From an uncultured Oscillospiraceae bacterium (lineage in GTDB: Bacteria > Bacillota_A > Clostridia > Oscillospirales > Oscillospiraceae), in NCBI GenBank assembly GCA_900762245.1, contig CAAFFR010000093.1, positions 1 through 29,134 of the forward strand: a stretch of 29,134 nt of DNA, read 5' to 3'. Below, piece by piece: positions 14,695 to 22,483 of the stretch (within the stretch, counting starts at the first letter, position 1; every line of letters starts with the position of its first letter). The translations under genes and the position numbers were made by a program. The notes beneath the pieces are model-generated. The model searched no databases. It saw only the letters and a program-made list of their open reading frames with translations, and was not told where the DNA came from.

Positions 14695-16548
14695 TCAGGG
14701 GATATAAGCCAGAGGAACGGACAGATATTGCTCCCAGAGGAAGGGTTCCTCGGATTTTGTCAGCTTGTAGGCTTCCCGGACGCCCTTGCACAGGGCAGTG
14801 AGCTTGGCCTGCATAGGTTCTGAGCGGAACAGATCCCGGTTTCCGGGAAGCAGGGCGTTTTCCCACACCCGGGCCCGGTCCTCTCTGGGATAGGTCATGG
14901 AATACGTGTCCACAAAGCTGCGGGTACCGGAGGAAAAGTAACTTTCCTTGACAGCAGGGTCCCCCTTGCCGAAAGTATAGGTAAAGTCTGCTGGGTTCAG
15001 CTCGTTCCAGCGGTCCAGCGCTGTACTGCCCACGAGAATATGGGTTTCCATAAGGTGAAACAGCTCGTGATACAGCGCCTGCCGGGTGTAGATGCCCGTA
15101 GAAATGACCACATAGGCATCAGTACCGTCCAGATACTGCACACCGGTGGCGGTGTCCGGGGCGCCGGAAGCGGCATTGCCGGAAATCTTCCGTACCAGAC
15201 CGATTTTCAGAGAAGAAAAATGAGCGGCGGTCTGATCCAGAATACTTCTTGGGAGATAGGAAAGACAGCTTTCCAGCGTTCTCAGGGCCTGCATAAGTCC
15301 CGGAGCAAAGGCTTCTGCTTCAAAGGTATAATCCCAAGGCTGGCAGGAGAGTGCATCCTCCCCCAAAAGAATGGGGATACCGTAGGTTTCTTCCAGCCGG
15401 TCAGCAAAGGCCAGGCACTGGTCCATGGCTTCCGCGGTGGGATTTCCGGAGTAGGGGAGGATGTATTGGCCCCTTGTTTCCGGTCGGAATCCAGAAGGCG
15501 TGGGTGTCCAGCGGTATAGGATTTCCTGCGCATTCCGCGAATCGAAGACATAAATCCAGACGGTTCCGTTGCTGCCGCTGAAAATGCTGCGGGGAATCTG
15601 GGCAGGAGGGAGCGTAAGCTGGGCGGTCAGGATGCCCTGGCTGAGTTCGTAGTAGTGCAGCAGGGCGCTGCTGTCATTCTGCAGGGTGTGGGTGACGGCG
15701 GCATGGAGCCGGGGGAGGAAGAAACAGTCATCAGGCGTCTGATGGGGGAAAAGGGCCTGCACAGTTCCCCCGGCTTCTCCAAAGAGAAGAAGCTCCAGAG
15801 AATCCATGGGTAAAGTGGCATAGTAGCGGCTGTTCTCCGTCAGGATTCGGGACATATTCTCCTGCCGGGAAAGCTGCCGTCCATTTTCCGCAGAAAAGAA
15901 CAGGCTGTGCACGGTTTGTCCATCTGTTACCTGACATTGGATCACCGAATCTTCCAGCAGTAGGGCTGTAACGGTCTGCCGGTCATAGGACATTTCCGCC
16001 ACGGTCCGGTGGATGCCGGAGGATAATTCCCAGGCCTTCAGAGCCTGAGCGGTGCAGTAATACAAGGTACACCGGTCTTCTGACAGAATGGGGGAACATA
16101 CTGTTGGCTCTGTCAGCTGAATCCGGCTCAGAAGATTCAAATCTGAATCCAACACAAGATACCGCTGTCGGGGCGCATCATAGAAGGCAATGGCATCCTC
16201 CCAGATACGAAGGGAGGGGTCCTCCGGAGAAAGGACAAAATCCAGGGCTTTGGTGGCGGATACGGTCAGCGCTTCTCCCGTCAGCAAGGTCAGGGTGGTA
16301 TGGTCCTGTCCGGAAAAGAGGAGAATATCCTCTCCCAGCGCTGCGGCTCCGATGGTTTCCGGGATGGTAAGGGGATATACCTTCAATCCACCGTCATATT
16401 GCAGCTCCAGAGGATGCTCCGGGGCATACATACTGGCAGGCATCGTTTCCTCAACGGCGGTGGCAGCAGGGATGGTTTCAGCCGGTGGTGCTTCCCGGCT
16501 ACAGCCGGACAGCAGCAGGCAGGAAAGCATGAGTAAAAGAAATTTCAT
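14695..16548 (-). CDS. Lipoprotein with C-terminal HExxH metallopeptidase-like domain
   Basis: This 617-aa protein has a lipoprotein signal peptide with lipobox LLSGC (Cys16), so it should be anchored outside the cell. After a low-complexity linker, about 40-340 is rich in short beta-type repeats (for example LRIWEDAIAFYDAPRQRYLVLDS, split here as a propeller-like pattern). The C-terminal part carries YHELFHLMETH with HELFH at 494-498, a zinc-peptidase motif. REDRARVWE (about 555-563) is a plausible source of the third ligand, as in gluzincin-like peptidases. I do not recognise a named family. ATG 16548 is preferred over GTG 16551 because AAGGAG is then properly spaced and the start overlaps the stop of the gene at 16548-16724 as TGATG. 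Confidence 0.85.
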   Translation of the reverse strand: MKFLLLMLSCLLLSGCSREAPPAETIPAATAVEETMPASMYAPEHPLELQYDGGLKVYPLTIPETIGAAALGEDILLFSGQDHTTLTLLTGEALTVSATKALDFVLSPEDPSLRIWEDAIAFYDAPRQRYLVLDSDLNLLSRIQLTEPTVCSPILSEDRCTLYYCTAQALKAWELSSGIHRTVAEMSYDRQTVTALLLEDSVIQCQVTDGQTVHSLFFSAENGRQLSRQENMSRILTENSRYYATLPMDSLELLLFGEAGGTVQALFPHQTPDDCFFLPRLHAAVTHTLQNDSSALLHYYELSQGILTAQLTLPPAQIPRSIFSGSNGTVWIYVFDSRNAQEILYRWTPTPSGFRPETRGQYILPYSGNPTAEAMDQCLAFADRLEETYGIPILLGEDALSCQPWDYTFEAEAFAPGLMQALRTLESCLSYLPRSILDQTAAHFSSLKIGLVRKISGNAASGAPDTATGVQYLDGTDAYVVISTGIYTRQALYHELFHLMETHILVGSTALDRWNELNPADFTYTFGKGDPAVKESYFSSGTRSFVDTYSMTYPREDRARVWENALLPGNRDLFRSEPMQAKLTALCKGVREAYKLTKSEEPFLWEQYLSVPLAYIP

Positions 16549-16724
16549 CACTGTCTCCTTGCGAGGGTATAGTCATCGCCCTGACGATAGTAGGGGCAAT
16601 GCTGGCTTCGGGAGGTCATGATGCGGTAGACTTCATCCTCGTCCAGGTCCATCATGCAGTAATACTCCTCGAATTCTTCATCATAATCATAATGCCAGCA
16701 GCTTTCACATTCTGTCGAATACAT
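16548..16724 (-). CDS. 58-aa four-cysteine small protein (DUF6472-like)
   Basis: The short gene encodes an acidic, tyrosine-rich protein beginning MYSTECESCWHYDYDEEFEE. It has four cysteines, C6 and C9 (CxxC), C23, and C43 in HCPYY, a pattern that could bind zinc or an iron-sulfur cluster. It resembles small clostridial proteins that I recall as DUF6472; that label is from memory. GGAGG precedes the ATG with good spacing. Its TGA overlaps the lipoprotein ATG by one base, and the lipoprotein's ribosome site lies inside this gene, so the two are translationally coupled. Confidence 0.85.
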   Translation of the reverse strand: MYSTECESCWHYDYDEEFEEYYCMMDLDEDEVYRIMTSRSQHCPYYRQGDDYTLARRQ

Positions 16725-16755
16725 GGGGAACCTCCAAAAAAGTTTTGAAAATCAA

Positions 16756-16862
16756 TAAAAAATGTCATTGCAGAGGGTTTTGCAGACTGCTATGGCAATC
16801 TCCCGGTTAATTGCGGGGGATTGCCACGCCGGCCTGGGGCCTCCTTGCAATGACATGCGTTT
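16756..16862. repeat. MITE/REP-like palindromic repeat, family A, copy 2, with minus-strand T-run
   Basis: The element proper is 16762-16856 (95 bp), with perfect 11-bp terminal inverted repeats ATGTCATTGCA and its complement. The inner pair GGCAATCTCCC against GGGGGATTGCC matches copy 1 at 2020-2130. It lies 6 bp after the stop of the minus-strand DUF1643 gene. On that strand the right arm is followed directly by TTTTTT, so here the element can act as the operon terminator. Confidence 0.85.
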
Positions 16863-17477
16863 TTACAGCGTATCCAGATATGCTTTTACATCAAAGGGGC
16901 GGATCTTTTCGTCCTTGCGCAGGTACAGGGGGTGGTGGGGATGTCCCTTCTTGGTAATGGCCCCGGCGCAGTACCACTGGGCGCCGAATTCCTCGCCGGC
17001 CTGCAGCATATCCCGGACGCAGTCGGGAAGATATTTCCGCTTTTCAATGACAGCACCCCAGGCAGCCCATACGGCGGGGGCTTCGGACAGGGACAGAACA
17101 TAGCGGAATGCTTCCAGATTCTCCTGATGGAGTGCAAAATTACAGGTCTTTTCCATATCATCGGGAGAAGTAGCCCGCTGGGCATAGATGTTGAACATGA
17201 TAAAGGAGTCAAAGCCGTTGCCCAGAGCGATGCGCTCCACGGATTTCAGGGTATTGTCCAGCGCATCCGGCTTGGCGGTGGAGGGGTTGATGCCGATGCA
17301 GATGAGCGGATTCTTTCCCCGGGTGCCGAGGATATACCGGTACTCAGAGTAAAAATTGGGGGCATAGAGCCACTTTTCGATATCGTACTCGTCGGAGGGG
17401 GTGTTGGCCGCTTCCAGAGCTTTCCGGAAGGTCAGCAGCTCCAGCTGGGCGGTAGTTCCGCTGGGAATGTGGCCCAT
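16863..17477 (-). CDS. DUF1643 family protein
   Basis: This 204-aa soluble protein carries the DUF1643 core: RYILGTRGKNPLICIGINPSTAKPD, then D-T/LKSVERIA, GFDSFIMFNIYAQRATSP, and a C-terminal KKGHPHHPLYLRKD. The biochemical role of the family is not established as far as I know; members resemble small nucleotide- or DNA-related enzymes in context only. Its ATG directly abuts the TAA of the membrane-protein gene (17478), and its GGAGG lies inside that gene, so the two are co-translated. The repeat at 16756-16862 follows. Confidence 0.88.
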   Translation of the reverse strand: MGHIPSGTTAQLELLTFRKALEAANTPSDEYDIEKWLYAPNFYSEYRYILGTRGKNPLICIGINPSTAKPDALDNTLKSVERIALGNGFDSFIMFNIYAQRATSPDDMEKTCNFALHQENLEAFRYVLSLSEAPAVWAAWGAVIEKRKYLPDCVRDMLQAGEEFGAQWYCAGAITKKGHPHHPLYLRKDEKIRPFDVKAYLDTL

Positions 17478-18056
17478 TTAAACGTCCTCCACAGTGGGGA
17501 ACCAGAGGCTCTGGGAAGGGTCGTGGAAATCACAGCTCTGGGGATCCCGTCCGGTCTGCAGACACCAGCCGGCGAAAGCGGTGTCCAGAAAGGGATACAC
17601 GCCGTCAAAGGAGGACTGGACACTGACAGCGCTGCCGTCAGCCATATGCAGCTCCACCACAATGCTGCCACCCTGGATCAGGTACAGCTTCTGCCCCACA
17701 ATATCTTTATAATAGTAGGTAAGATCCTTCTTGCCGAAGCGGCAGTACAGCAGGCTTTCGCCGTCGTAGAAGATACCGAAGCTTAAGTAGTAGACAGCCA
17801 GACAAATGCCCATCAGCAGGACGAAAATGCCGCCCCAGATCAGAACGGGGCCGTCGGTGACACCGACACAGATGGCAAGGATGCCCAGAACCGTCAGAAT
17901 CACGCCGAAGATTCCGTAGCGTTTATTGGCCCGGACGGCTCTGCCGCTGCGGTGCTGGGCCTTGCTGCGGAACAGCCTGGCGAAAGCCTTGTCCACTAAA
18001 TAGCAAATTCCGAAGATGATGGCGGCAATGACAAGAATGGGAAACAGTTGTGCCAT
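17478..18056 (-). CDS. Small membrane protein with C-terminal PH-like region
   Basis: This 192-aa protein is not one I can name. It has three hydrophobic segments (about 4-22, 49-66 and 70-92), then a roughly 100-aa cytoplasmic-type tail with alternating beta pattern: GIFYDGESLLYCRFGKKDLTYYYKDI, then QGGSIVVELHMADGS. Membrane helices followed by such a tail are typical of bacterial PH-like (YdbS/DUF304-type) proteins, so that is my guess. AAAAGGAG precedes the ATG at a rather long 12-bp spacing. It is followed without a gap by the DUF1643 gene. Confidence 0.8.
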   Translation of the reverse strand: MAQLFPILVIAAIIFGICYLVDKAFARLFRSKAQHRSGRAVRANKRYGIFGVILTVLGILAICVGVTDGPVLIWGGIFVLLMGICLAVYYLSFGIFYDGESLLYCRFGKKDLTYYYKDIVGQKLYLIQGGSIVVELHMADGSAVSVQSSFDGVYPFLDTAFAGWCLQTGRDPQSCDFHDPSQSLWFPTVEDV

Positions 18057-18155
18057 AGTTTGTATTATCTCCTTTTACGTAACCGATGATGAAATCGGCA
18101 AGTGTTAATGGCAAAAGAATCGCCAGTAACCGCAGACGATTTGACCGGCGGTTAC

Positions 18156-18689
18156 TTAAGCCCAGATCACATAGTCAACGGGGATGTCGTGTTCCTCCGT
18201 TTCCAGATGGGGCAGCATCTGGAATTCGTAGCACAGGGCCAGTGTGGGATGGTCAGGCTCTGCGGCAAGGAATTTGTCATAGAACCCGCCGCCGTAGCCG
18301 ATGCGGTGGCCCTGAGGGTCAAAGGCCATGCCGGGCATCAGCACCAGGGCAGTGGTGTCATCGGCAACAGGGTCGTCGGCAATGGGCTCCGGGATGCCCG
18401 CATAGCCCTTTTCTACTTTGCGCAGATCTTCCAGAAAGATAAACTTCATTTCGTCGCCGTAGCACTTGGGAACTGCCACCCGTTTGCCATCCTTCAGGGC
18501 CTGCTCCAGCATGGGAACCGTGCGGACCTCCTGATTGTAGGGAAGGTAGCCGTAAATGGTTTTGGCGTTTTGATAGGCCTCAGAAGAAAGGAACAGCTTA
18601 GCAAGCGCTTCGCTGCGGGAAACGATCTCCCCTTCGGTCATGGCCCGTTTGCGCTCCCGAATGGAGCGGCGCAGTTCTTTCTTATCCAT
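18156..18689 (-). CDS. 5-formyltetrahydrofolate cyclo-ligase
   Basis: This enzyme uses ATP to convert 5-formyl-THF into 5,10-methenyl-THF, returning stored folate to one-carbon metabolism. The 177-aa protein has the normal length. The N terminus KKELRRSIRERKRAM matches the family's basic helix, YGYLPYNQEVRT is the substrate region, and PGMAFDPQGHRIGYGGGFYDKFL is the diagnostic nucleotide-binding motif. ATG 18689 is chosen because GAGGAGGAG precedes it; a longer frame would run into the upstream gene. It overlaps the end of the XRE-membrane gene by 8 bp, indicating coupling. Confidence 0.94.
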   Translation of the reverse strand: MDKKELRRSIRERKRAMTEGEIVSRSEALAKLFLSSEAYQNAKTIYGYLPYNQEVRTVPMLEQALKDGKRVAVPKCYGDEMKFIFLEDLRKVEKGYAGIPEPIADDPVADDTTALVLMPGMAFDPQGHRIGYGGGFYDKFLAAEPDHPTLALCYEFQMLPHLETEEHDIPVDYVIWA

Positions 18690-19347
18690 TGTGCTTCTCC
18701 TCCTCATGACCCTTGGCAGGATGGAACATCCGGAACCAAAGGAAAATTGCAATCTGTCCGGGAATGCCCAGCAGGAATATCTTCCAGAAATTATAGTCGA
18801 AAGCGGTCAGCAGGACCATGTAGATGCTCAGCAGGCTGCCCCAGACGATAATGGAAATCAGCGCCTTATTCCAGCGGAAATCATGCCAGGCGGAACGCAG
18901 GCTCAGCAGCACAATGGCATTGGCAGGAATTGCCACAAAGAACAGCAGGCAGCTGTACTTTTCCAGAAAATCAAAGGAGGACAAAACCACGAAGGCAAAC
19001 AGCGCCACAAACCAGACCAGGGTGGAGGACAAAGCCAGAATCACATTTTTGTTAGCCTTGCGCTTCAATGCCTTTTCCGAAACCTGAGTCATGGCCTTTT
19101 CCAGCTTGCCGGGATTTCCCGGCAGGGCGTTGGGGTCCGACAGCAGGTCGTTTACCGTGATGCCGAAGAGCTCTGCAAGCTGCAGGATGGTCAGCACATC
19201 GGGGATGGACTCGCCCCGCTCCCATTTGGAAACGGCCTTGTCGGAATAATTCAGTTTTTCTGCCAAACCGACCTGCGTCAGCCCCGCGTTTTTGCGGTGA
19301 GCGGCGATGTTGGCACCGATTTGGTACTTCAGCTTCTCGTCGTCCAT
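18682..19347 (-). CDS. XRE-family regulator fused to a four-helix membrane domain
   Basis: This 221-aa protein starts with a Cro/C1-type helix-turn-helix (about 8-65): IGANIAAHRKNAGLTQVGLAEKLNYSDKAVSKWERGESIPDV. After a linker come about four transmembrane segments (residues 105-200) and a basic His-rich end. It is thus a membrane-tethered DNA-binding protein; target and signal are unknown. ATG 19347 is chosen because GGAGGG sits just upstream and the HTH starts in register. A TATAAT-like -10 occurs near 19362-19375 on the minus strand within a near-palindromic AT stretch, possibly autoregulatory. 5-FTHF cyclo-ligase follows with an 8-bp overlap. Confidence 0.87.
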   Translation of the reverse strand: MDDEKLKYQIGANIAAHRKNAGLTQVGLAEKLNYSDKAVSKWERGESIPDVLTILQLAELFGITVNDLLSDPNALPGNPGKLEKAMTQVSEKALKRKANKNVILALSSTLVWFVALFAFVVLSSFDFLEKYSCLLFFVAIPANAIVLLSLRSAWHDFRWNKALISIIVWGSLLSIYMVLLTAFDYNFWKIFLLGIPGQIAIFLWFRMFHPAKGHEEEKHNG

Positions 19348-19454
19348 GATTTCCCTCCAGCGTATAATTATATACATTTTAGCATGGAAAACGGTTTTTT
19401 GCAACCATAAACCCAAAACCCGCCGGAATGGAAAATGGGCATTTATATTGCACT

Positions 19455-19659
19455 GGCGCGGGAGCGCCAAGGCTTCCCCCGGGGGGAAGCTGGCACGAAT
19501 CTTTGATTCGTGACTGATGAGGGATGCGGGCGGAAATGTTGCGATTTGTACTATGTTTCAGGCCTGTTCCGGACATGGTACTGCACGCCACCCCTCATCC
19601 GACCTCGCTTACGCTCGGCCACCTTCCCCCCGGGGGAAGGCTTTGGGCGCTCCCGCGCC
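19455..19659. repeat. MITE-like element with ~40-bp terminal inverted repeats, family C
   Basis: This roughly 205-bp non-coding element begins GGCGCGGGAGCGCC and ends with the exact complement. The inverted repeats continue inward over a CTTCCCCCGGGGGAAG-type inner palindrome and a GCTGGC/GCCACC boundary, about 40 bp in all. Further inside are a CACGAATC-TTT-GATTCGTG hairpin and a GATGAGGG/CCCTCATC pair. I recall similar repeats with GGGGGAAGG...GATGAGGG from gut Clostridia. It lies between the XRE-membrane gene and glmM. There is no reading frame of note, so it would be non-autonomous. Confidence 0.85.
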
Positions 19660-19686
19660 ATCGCTCAATAAATTACGATTTATTGC

Positions 19687-19721
19687 AAAACTCCCGCTGC
19701 TCCTTTTTGGAGCAGCGGGAG
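19687..19721 (-). terminator. Intrinsic terminator after glmM
   Basis: A perfect 13-bp stem, CTCCCGCTGCTCC (19691-19703) with its complement at 19709-19721 and a T5 loop (plus strand). On the minus strand TTTT follows. It begins 6 bp past the glmM stop. Confidence 0.88.
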
Positions 19722-19726
19722 AAGTG

Positions 19727-21112
19727 TTATACGCAGTGTCCTTTTCTGCGGATGACATCCATGACGTAATCCACGGATTCTTCGCAAACGGCCTGGCTTT
19801 CGGCTTCCACCATGACCCGGACCAGAGGTTCGGTGCCGGATTCCCGGACCAGAATGCGGCCGGAATCCCCCAGCTTGGCGGCAATTTCTGCAACAGCAGC
19901 CTGCACATCGGGGTCATTCTGGGCAGCGGCCTTATCAGCCACCCGGACATTTTTCAGCACCTGGGGATAGACGGTGAAGCCTTCGCACAGCTGGCTCAGG
20001 GTTTTCTTTTTGGCCTTCATGACCTCCATGATCTTTAAGGAAGTCAGAATGCCGTCACCGGTGGAGGCGTACTTGGAGAAGATGATGTGGCCGCTCTGCT
20101 CGCCGCCGATGCGGCAGCCGTTTTCTATCATATATTCATAAACGTACTTGTCGCCCACCTTGGTCTTGGCGTAATCGATGCCCAGCTCGTCAAAGGCCTT
20201 GTACAGACCGAAATTGGACATGACGGTGGTGACCACGGTGTTCATCAGCAGCTTGCCCCGCTCCTTCATGTACTTGCCATAGATGTAGAGAATATGGTCA
20301 CCGGTGATGACATTGCCCTTTTCGTCTACACACAGGCAGCGGTCAGCGTCGCCGTCGTAGGCAAAGCCCACATCCAGACCGTTTTCCACAACAAAGCGCT
20401 GCAGCACCTCAATGTGGGTGGAACCGGCATTCATGTTGATATTATAGCCGTCAGGGTCGGCATTGATGACATAGGTTTTGGCACCCAGGGCATCGAAAAC
20501 GGACTTGGCAATGTTCCAGGAAGCGCCGTTGGCGCAGTCCAGGCCCACCTTCATACCCTTGAAGGAATACATGCCCAGGGAGATCAGGTAGCCAATGTAG
20601 CGGTTTCTGCCTGCCACATGGTCCACGGTGCATCCGATCATATCCCGCTTGGCAAGGGGCAGCTCCTCCCATTTGCGGCCAAAGGCTTCCAGTTCTCCGT
20701 CCAGATAGGCTTCCACCAGGGCGATGACGCTTTCATCCATTTTTTCGCCGTAGCCGTTGAGCAGCTTGATGCCGTTGTCGTAGTAGGGATTGTGGCTGGC
20801 GGAGATCATGATGCCGCAGTCGAAGCCCTCGGTGCGGACTACATAGGCAACAGAGGGGGTGGTGGTAACGTGCAGCAGGTAAGCATCGGCGCCGGAAGCC
20901 ACCAGACCGCCTACCAGAGAATATTCAAACATATAGCTGCTGCGGCGGGTGTCCTTGCCGATGACGATCCGGGCGGGGCTGTCGCTGCCGCTGCGGCGCT
21001 TCAGCTGGGTGTAATACCAGCCGAGAAAACGGCCTACTTTAAAGGCATGATCAGCAGTCAGATTGCAGTTGGCTTCCCCGCGGAAGCCGTCAGTTCCAAA
21101 ATATTTGCCCAT
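19727..21112 (-). CDS. glmM: Phosphoglucosamine mutase
   Basis: GlmM interconverts glucosamine-6-phosphate and glucosamine-1-phosphate on the way to UDP-GlcNAc for peptidoglycan. The 461-aa protein opens with KYFGTDGFRGEAN. The active-site loop is ISASHNPYYDNG with phosphoserine Ser106, the metal loop is DGDADR at 253-258, the sugar loop is GGEQSGH, and the phosphate-binding loop is RESGTEPLVRVM near the C terminus. AAAAGGAG precedes the ATG. It lies 16 bp after the beta-helix gene in one transcription unit. The phosphoglucomutase alternative is less likely given the GlmM-like termini and partner. Confidence 0.92.
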   Translation of the reverse strand: MGKYFGTDGFRGEANCNLTADHAFKVGRFLGWYYTQLKRRSGSDSPARIVIGKDTRRSSYMFEYSLVGGLVASGADAYLLHVTTTPSVAYVVRTEGFDCGIMISASHNPYYDNGIKLLNGYGEKMDESVIALVEAYLDGELEAFGRKWEELPLAKRDMIGCTVDHVAGRNRYIGYLISLGMYSFKGMKVGLDCANGASWNIAKSVFDALGAKTYVINADPDGYNINMNAGSTHIEVLQRFVVENGLDVGFAYDGDADRCLCVDEKGNVITGDHILYIYGKYMKERGKLLMNTVVTTVMSNFGLYKAFDELGIDYAKTKVGDKYVYEYMIENGCRIGGEQSGHIIFSKYASTGDGILTSLKIMEVMKAKKKTLSQLCEGFTVYPQVLKNVRVADKAAAQNDPDVQAAVAEIAAKLGDSGRILVRESGTEPLVRVMVEAESQAVCEESVDYVMDVIRRKGHCV

Positions 21113-21128
21113 AGGAAATTACTCCTTT

Positions 21129-21785
21129 TCAGATTTTCTTAACAACGACTCCGCCGGTCTTCCAGATGCTGTTTTCCGGCACCACGCCACGGACACAGGA
21201 GGTGGGGTAGATATTGGAATGCTTTCCCACCACAGTACCGGGATTGAGGACGCTGTTGCAGCCCACTTCCACGAAATCTCCCAGCATGGCACCAAACTTC
21301 TTCAGACCGGTCTCCATACGGGCATTGCCATCTTTTACCGTGACAAGAGAGCTGTCGGACTTGACATTGGAGGTGACGCTGCCGGCACCCATGTGGGACT
21401 TGTAGCCCAGAATGCTGTCGCCTACATAATTAAAATGAGGGACCTGCACATTGTCGAAGAGAATGACGTTTTTCAGTTCCACGGAATTACCGACTACGCA
21501 GTTTTTGCCCACCAAAGCACTGCCCCGGATAAAGGCACAGTGACGCACCTCAGTGCCTGCACCGATGATGCAGGGAGCGCCGAGGTAAGCGGTAGGGGCG
21601 ATGGTAGCTGTCTTATGTACCCAGACGGAGGGGGAAACTTCCGTATAGTCCTCTCCCAGAGCACTGCCAAGAGAAAGGATCAGGTCCTGAATGCCCTTCA
21701 GGGCCTGCCAGGGATAGTCGAAACCGGAAAGATACTCTCCGGCGAGAGAATGAGAAAAATCATACAGTTCGCAGGTATTATACAT
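21129..21785 (-). CDS. Stand-alone left-handed beta-helix acyltransferase-like protein (GlmU C-terminal-like)
   Basis: The 218-aa protein is built of hexapeptide repeats over about 55-210: APTAYLGAPCIIGAGTEVRHCAFIRGSALVGKNCVVGNSVEL and so on, seen here in short runs. HFNYVGDSILGYKSHMGAGSVTSN resembles the acetyltransferase part of GlmU, where the His and the NIGAGTIT-type loop are catalytic. No N-terminal uridylyltransferase domain is present; about 50 aa of helical sequence come first. Being next to glmM suggests a role in making N-acetylglucosamine-1-phosphate. It might instead act on another nucleotide sugar. AGGAGG precedes the ATG and a good promoter lies upstream. Confidence 0.83.
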   Translation of the reverse strand: MYNTCELYDFSHSLAGEYLSGFDYPWQALKGIQDLILSLGSALGEDYTEVSPSVWVHKTATIAPTAYLGAPCIIGAGTEVRHCAFIRGSALVGKNCVVGNSVELKNVILFDNVQVPHFNYVGDSILGYKSHMGAGSVTSNVKSDSSLVTVKDGNARMETGLKKFGAMLGDFVEVGCNSVLNPGTVVGKHSNIYPTSCVRGVVPENSIWKTGGVVVKKI

Positions 21786-21832
21786 AAGGTTACCTCCTGC
21801 CGGCAGATTCCTGCCGAAAAATTGACGGGAAT

Positions 21833-21861
21833 ACTATACAATGCAATGAAGAAAAAGTCAA
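21833..21861 (-). promoter_or_regulatory. Promoter of the beta-helix protein/glmM operon
   Basis: On the minus strand TTGACT (21861-21856) and TATAGT (21838-21833) are 17 bp apart. The leader contains a CGGCAG/CTGCCG hairpin immediately before the AGGAGG ribosome site. Confidence 0.82.
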
Positions 21862-21924
21862 TCGATTTGAAAGAAAATGTATATAAACAAACTGTGAATT
21901 GTGCATTTTCGATGAATAGGGGTC

Positions 21925-21954
21925 AAAAAACGGAGCCGCAGGTGGCAGCTCCGT
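21925..21954 (-). terminator. Intrinsic terminator after BlaI-type gene
   Basis: On the minus strand ACGGAGC...GCTCCGT (arms at 21954-21948 and 21936-21930, with further pairing inside) is followed by TTTTTT. It lies about 55 bp after the stop of the 22009-22377 gene. Confidence 0.8.
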
Positions 21955-22008
21955 GAAAAAGCATATATCAGCAGCATTTTCCCCGGTAAAAACATGGGAA
22001 AAGGCGTA

Positions 22009-22377
22009 TCATACGTTTTTTTGTGCGATCAGTGCGGAGATCTCGCTCAGCATCTCGGGGGTAATATCCTCCCGGCGAAGCAGTGCGGCAAACAGACCCA
22101 CGATCTCAGGCTTATGGCGGTGAGAGAAAATGGTGGTGGCAAAATACTCTTCTCTGGTCATGGTGGGAGAGAAAACTCTGCCATAGGTCTTGCTGCGCTT
22201 AACAAGTCCGGCTTCCTGAATGGCACCCTTCTGAAGCAGGCCATTCAGCAGGATATGAACAGAACTGTCTTTCCAGGTTTTTTCCTCGGATCGTTCCAAC
22301 AGATCTGCACGAGACAGGGGCTTATCGGTACCCCAGAGGACATCCATGATCTCCATTTCACTTTTGGTAAGCTCCAC
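22009..22377 (-). CDS. BlaI/MecI/CopY-family transcriptional repressor
   Basis: This 122-aa winged-helix protein matches the penicillinase repressor family: ELTKSEMEIMDVLW, then a recognition-helix region KDSSVHILLNGLLQKGAIQEAG, the GRVFSP wing, and a C-terminal dimerisation part ending ISALIAQKNV. Classical BlaI is cleaved after a BlaR1 sensor detects beta-lactam; no BlaR1 gene or beta-lactamase is in this window. GTG 22377 is preferred because AGGAGG is 7 bp upstream; GTG 22383 would be only 1 bp away. The gene has a perfect consensus promoter overlapped by a dyad, so self-repression is likely. Confidence 0.9.
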   Translation of the reverse strand: MELTKSEMEIMDVLWGTDKPLSRADLLERSEEKTWKDSSVHILLNGLLQKGAIQEAGLVKRSKTYGRVFSPTMTREEYFATTIFSHRHKPEIVGLFAALLRREDITPEMLSEISALIAQKNV

Positions 22378-22409
22378 GCGCACACCTCCTTGCTTTTTGT
22401 TCAGGTTTC

Positions 22410-22443
22410 ATTATACCCCTGTTTACAGAATTTGTCAATTCTG
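22410..22443 (-). promoter_or_regulatory. Consensus promoter with overlapping operator dyad, BlaI-type gene
   Basis: On the minus strand TTGACA (22438-22433) and TATAAT (22415-22410) are 17 bp apart, both perfect. An 18-bp dyad, CAGAATT-N4-AATTCTG (22426-22443), covers the -35. A dyad placed there is what a self-regulating repressor would use, though it differs from the TACA/TGTA sites known for BlaI. Confidence 0.85.
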
Positions 22444-22483
22444 CAATCCGAAAAAAATGAAAAAATTTTCCGAAATTTCTTAA

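Noticed and set aside
14526..14801. 91-aa frame over the hairpin-dense gap
   Set aside because: It enters the antisense of the lipoprotein gene, has an Arg/Ser-rich translation and no ribosome site.
18057..18155. Possible small gene or terminator in the gap after 5-FTHF cyclo-ligase
   Set aside because: A GTAACCGC/GCGGTTAC inverted pair exists, but there is no T-run and no start codon with a ribosome site, so neither is supported.
19455..19659. CRISPR-like or riboswitch reading of the structured region before glmM
   Set aside because: There are no regularly spaced direct repeats, and its inverted ends fit a MITE-like element; it is also on the downstream side of glmM.
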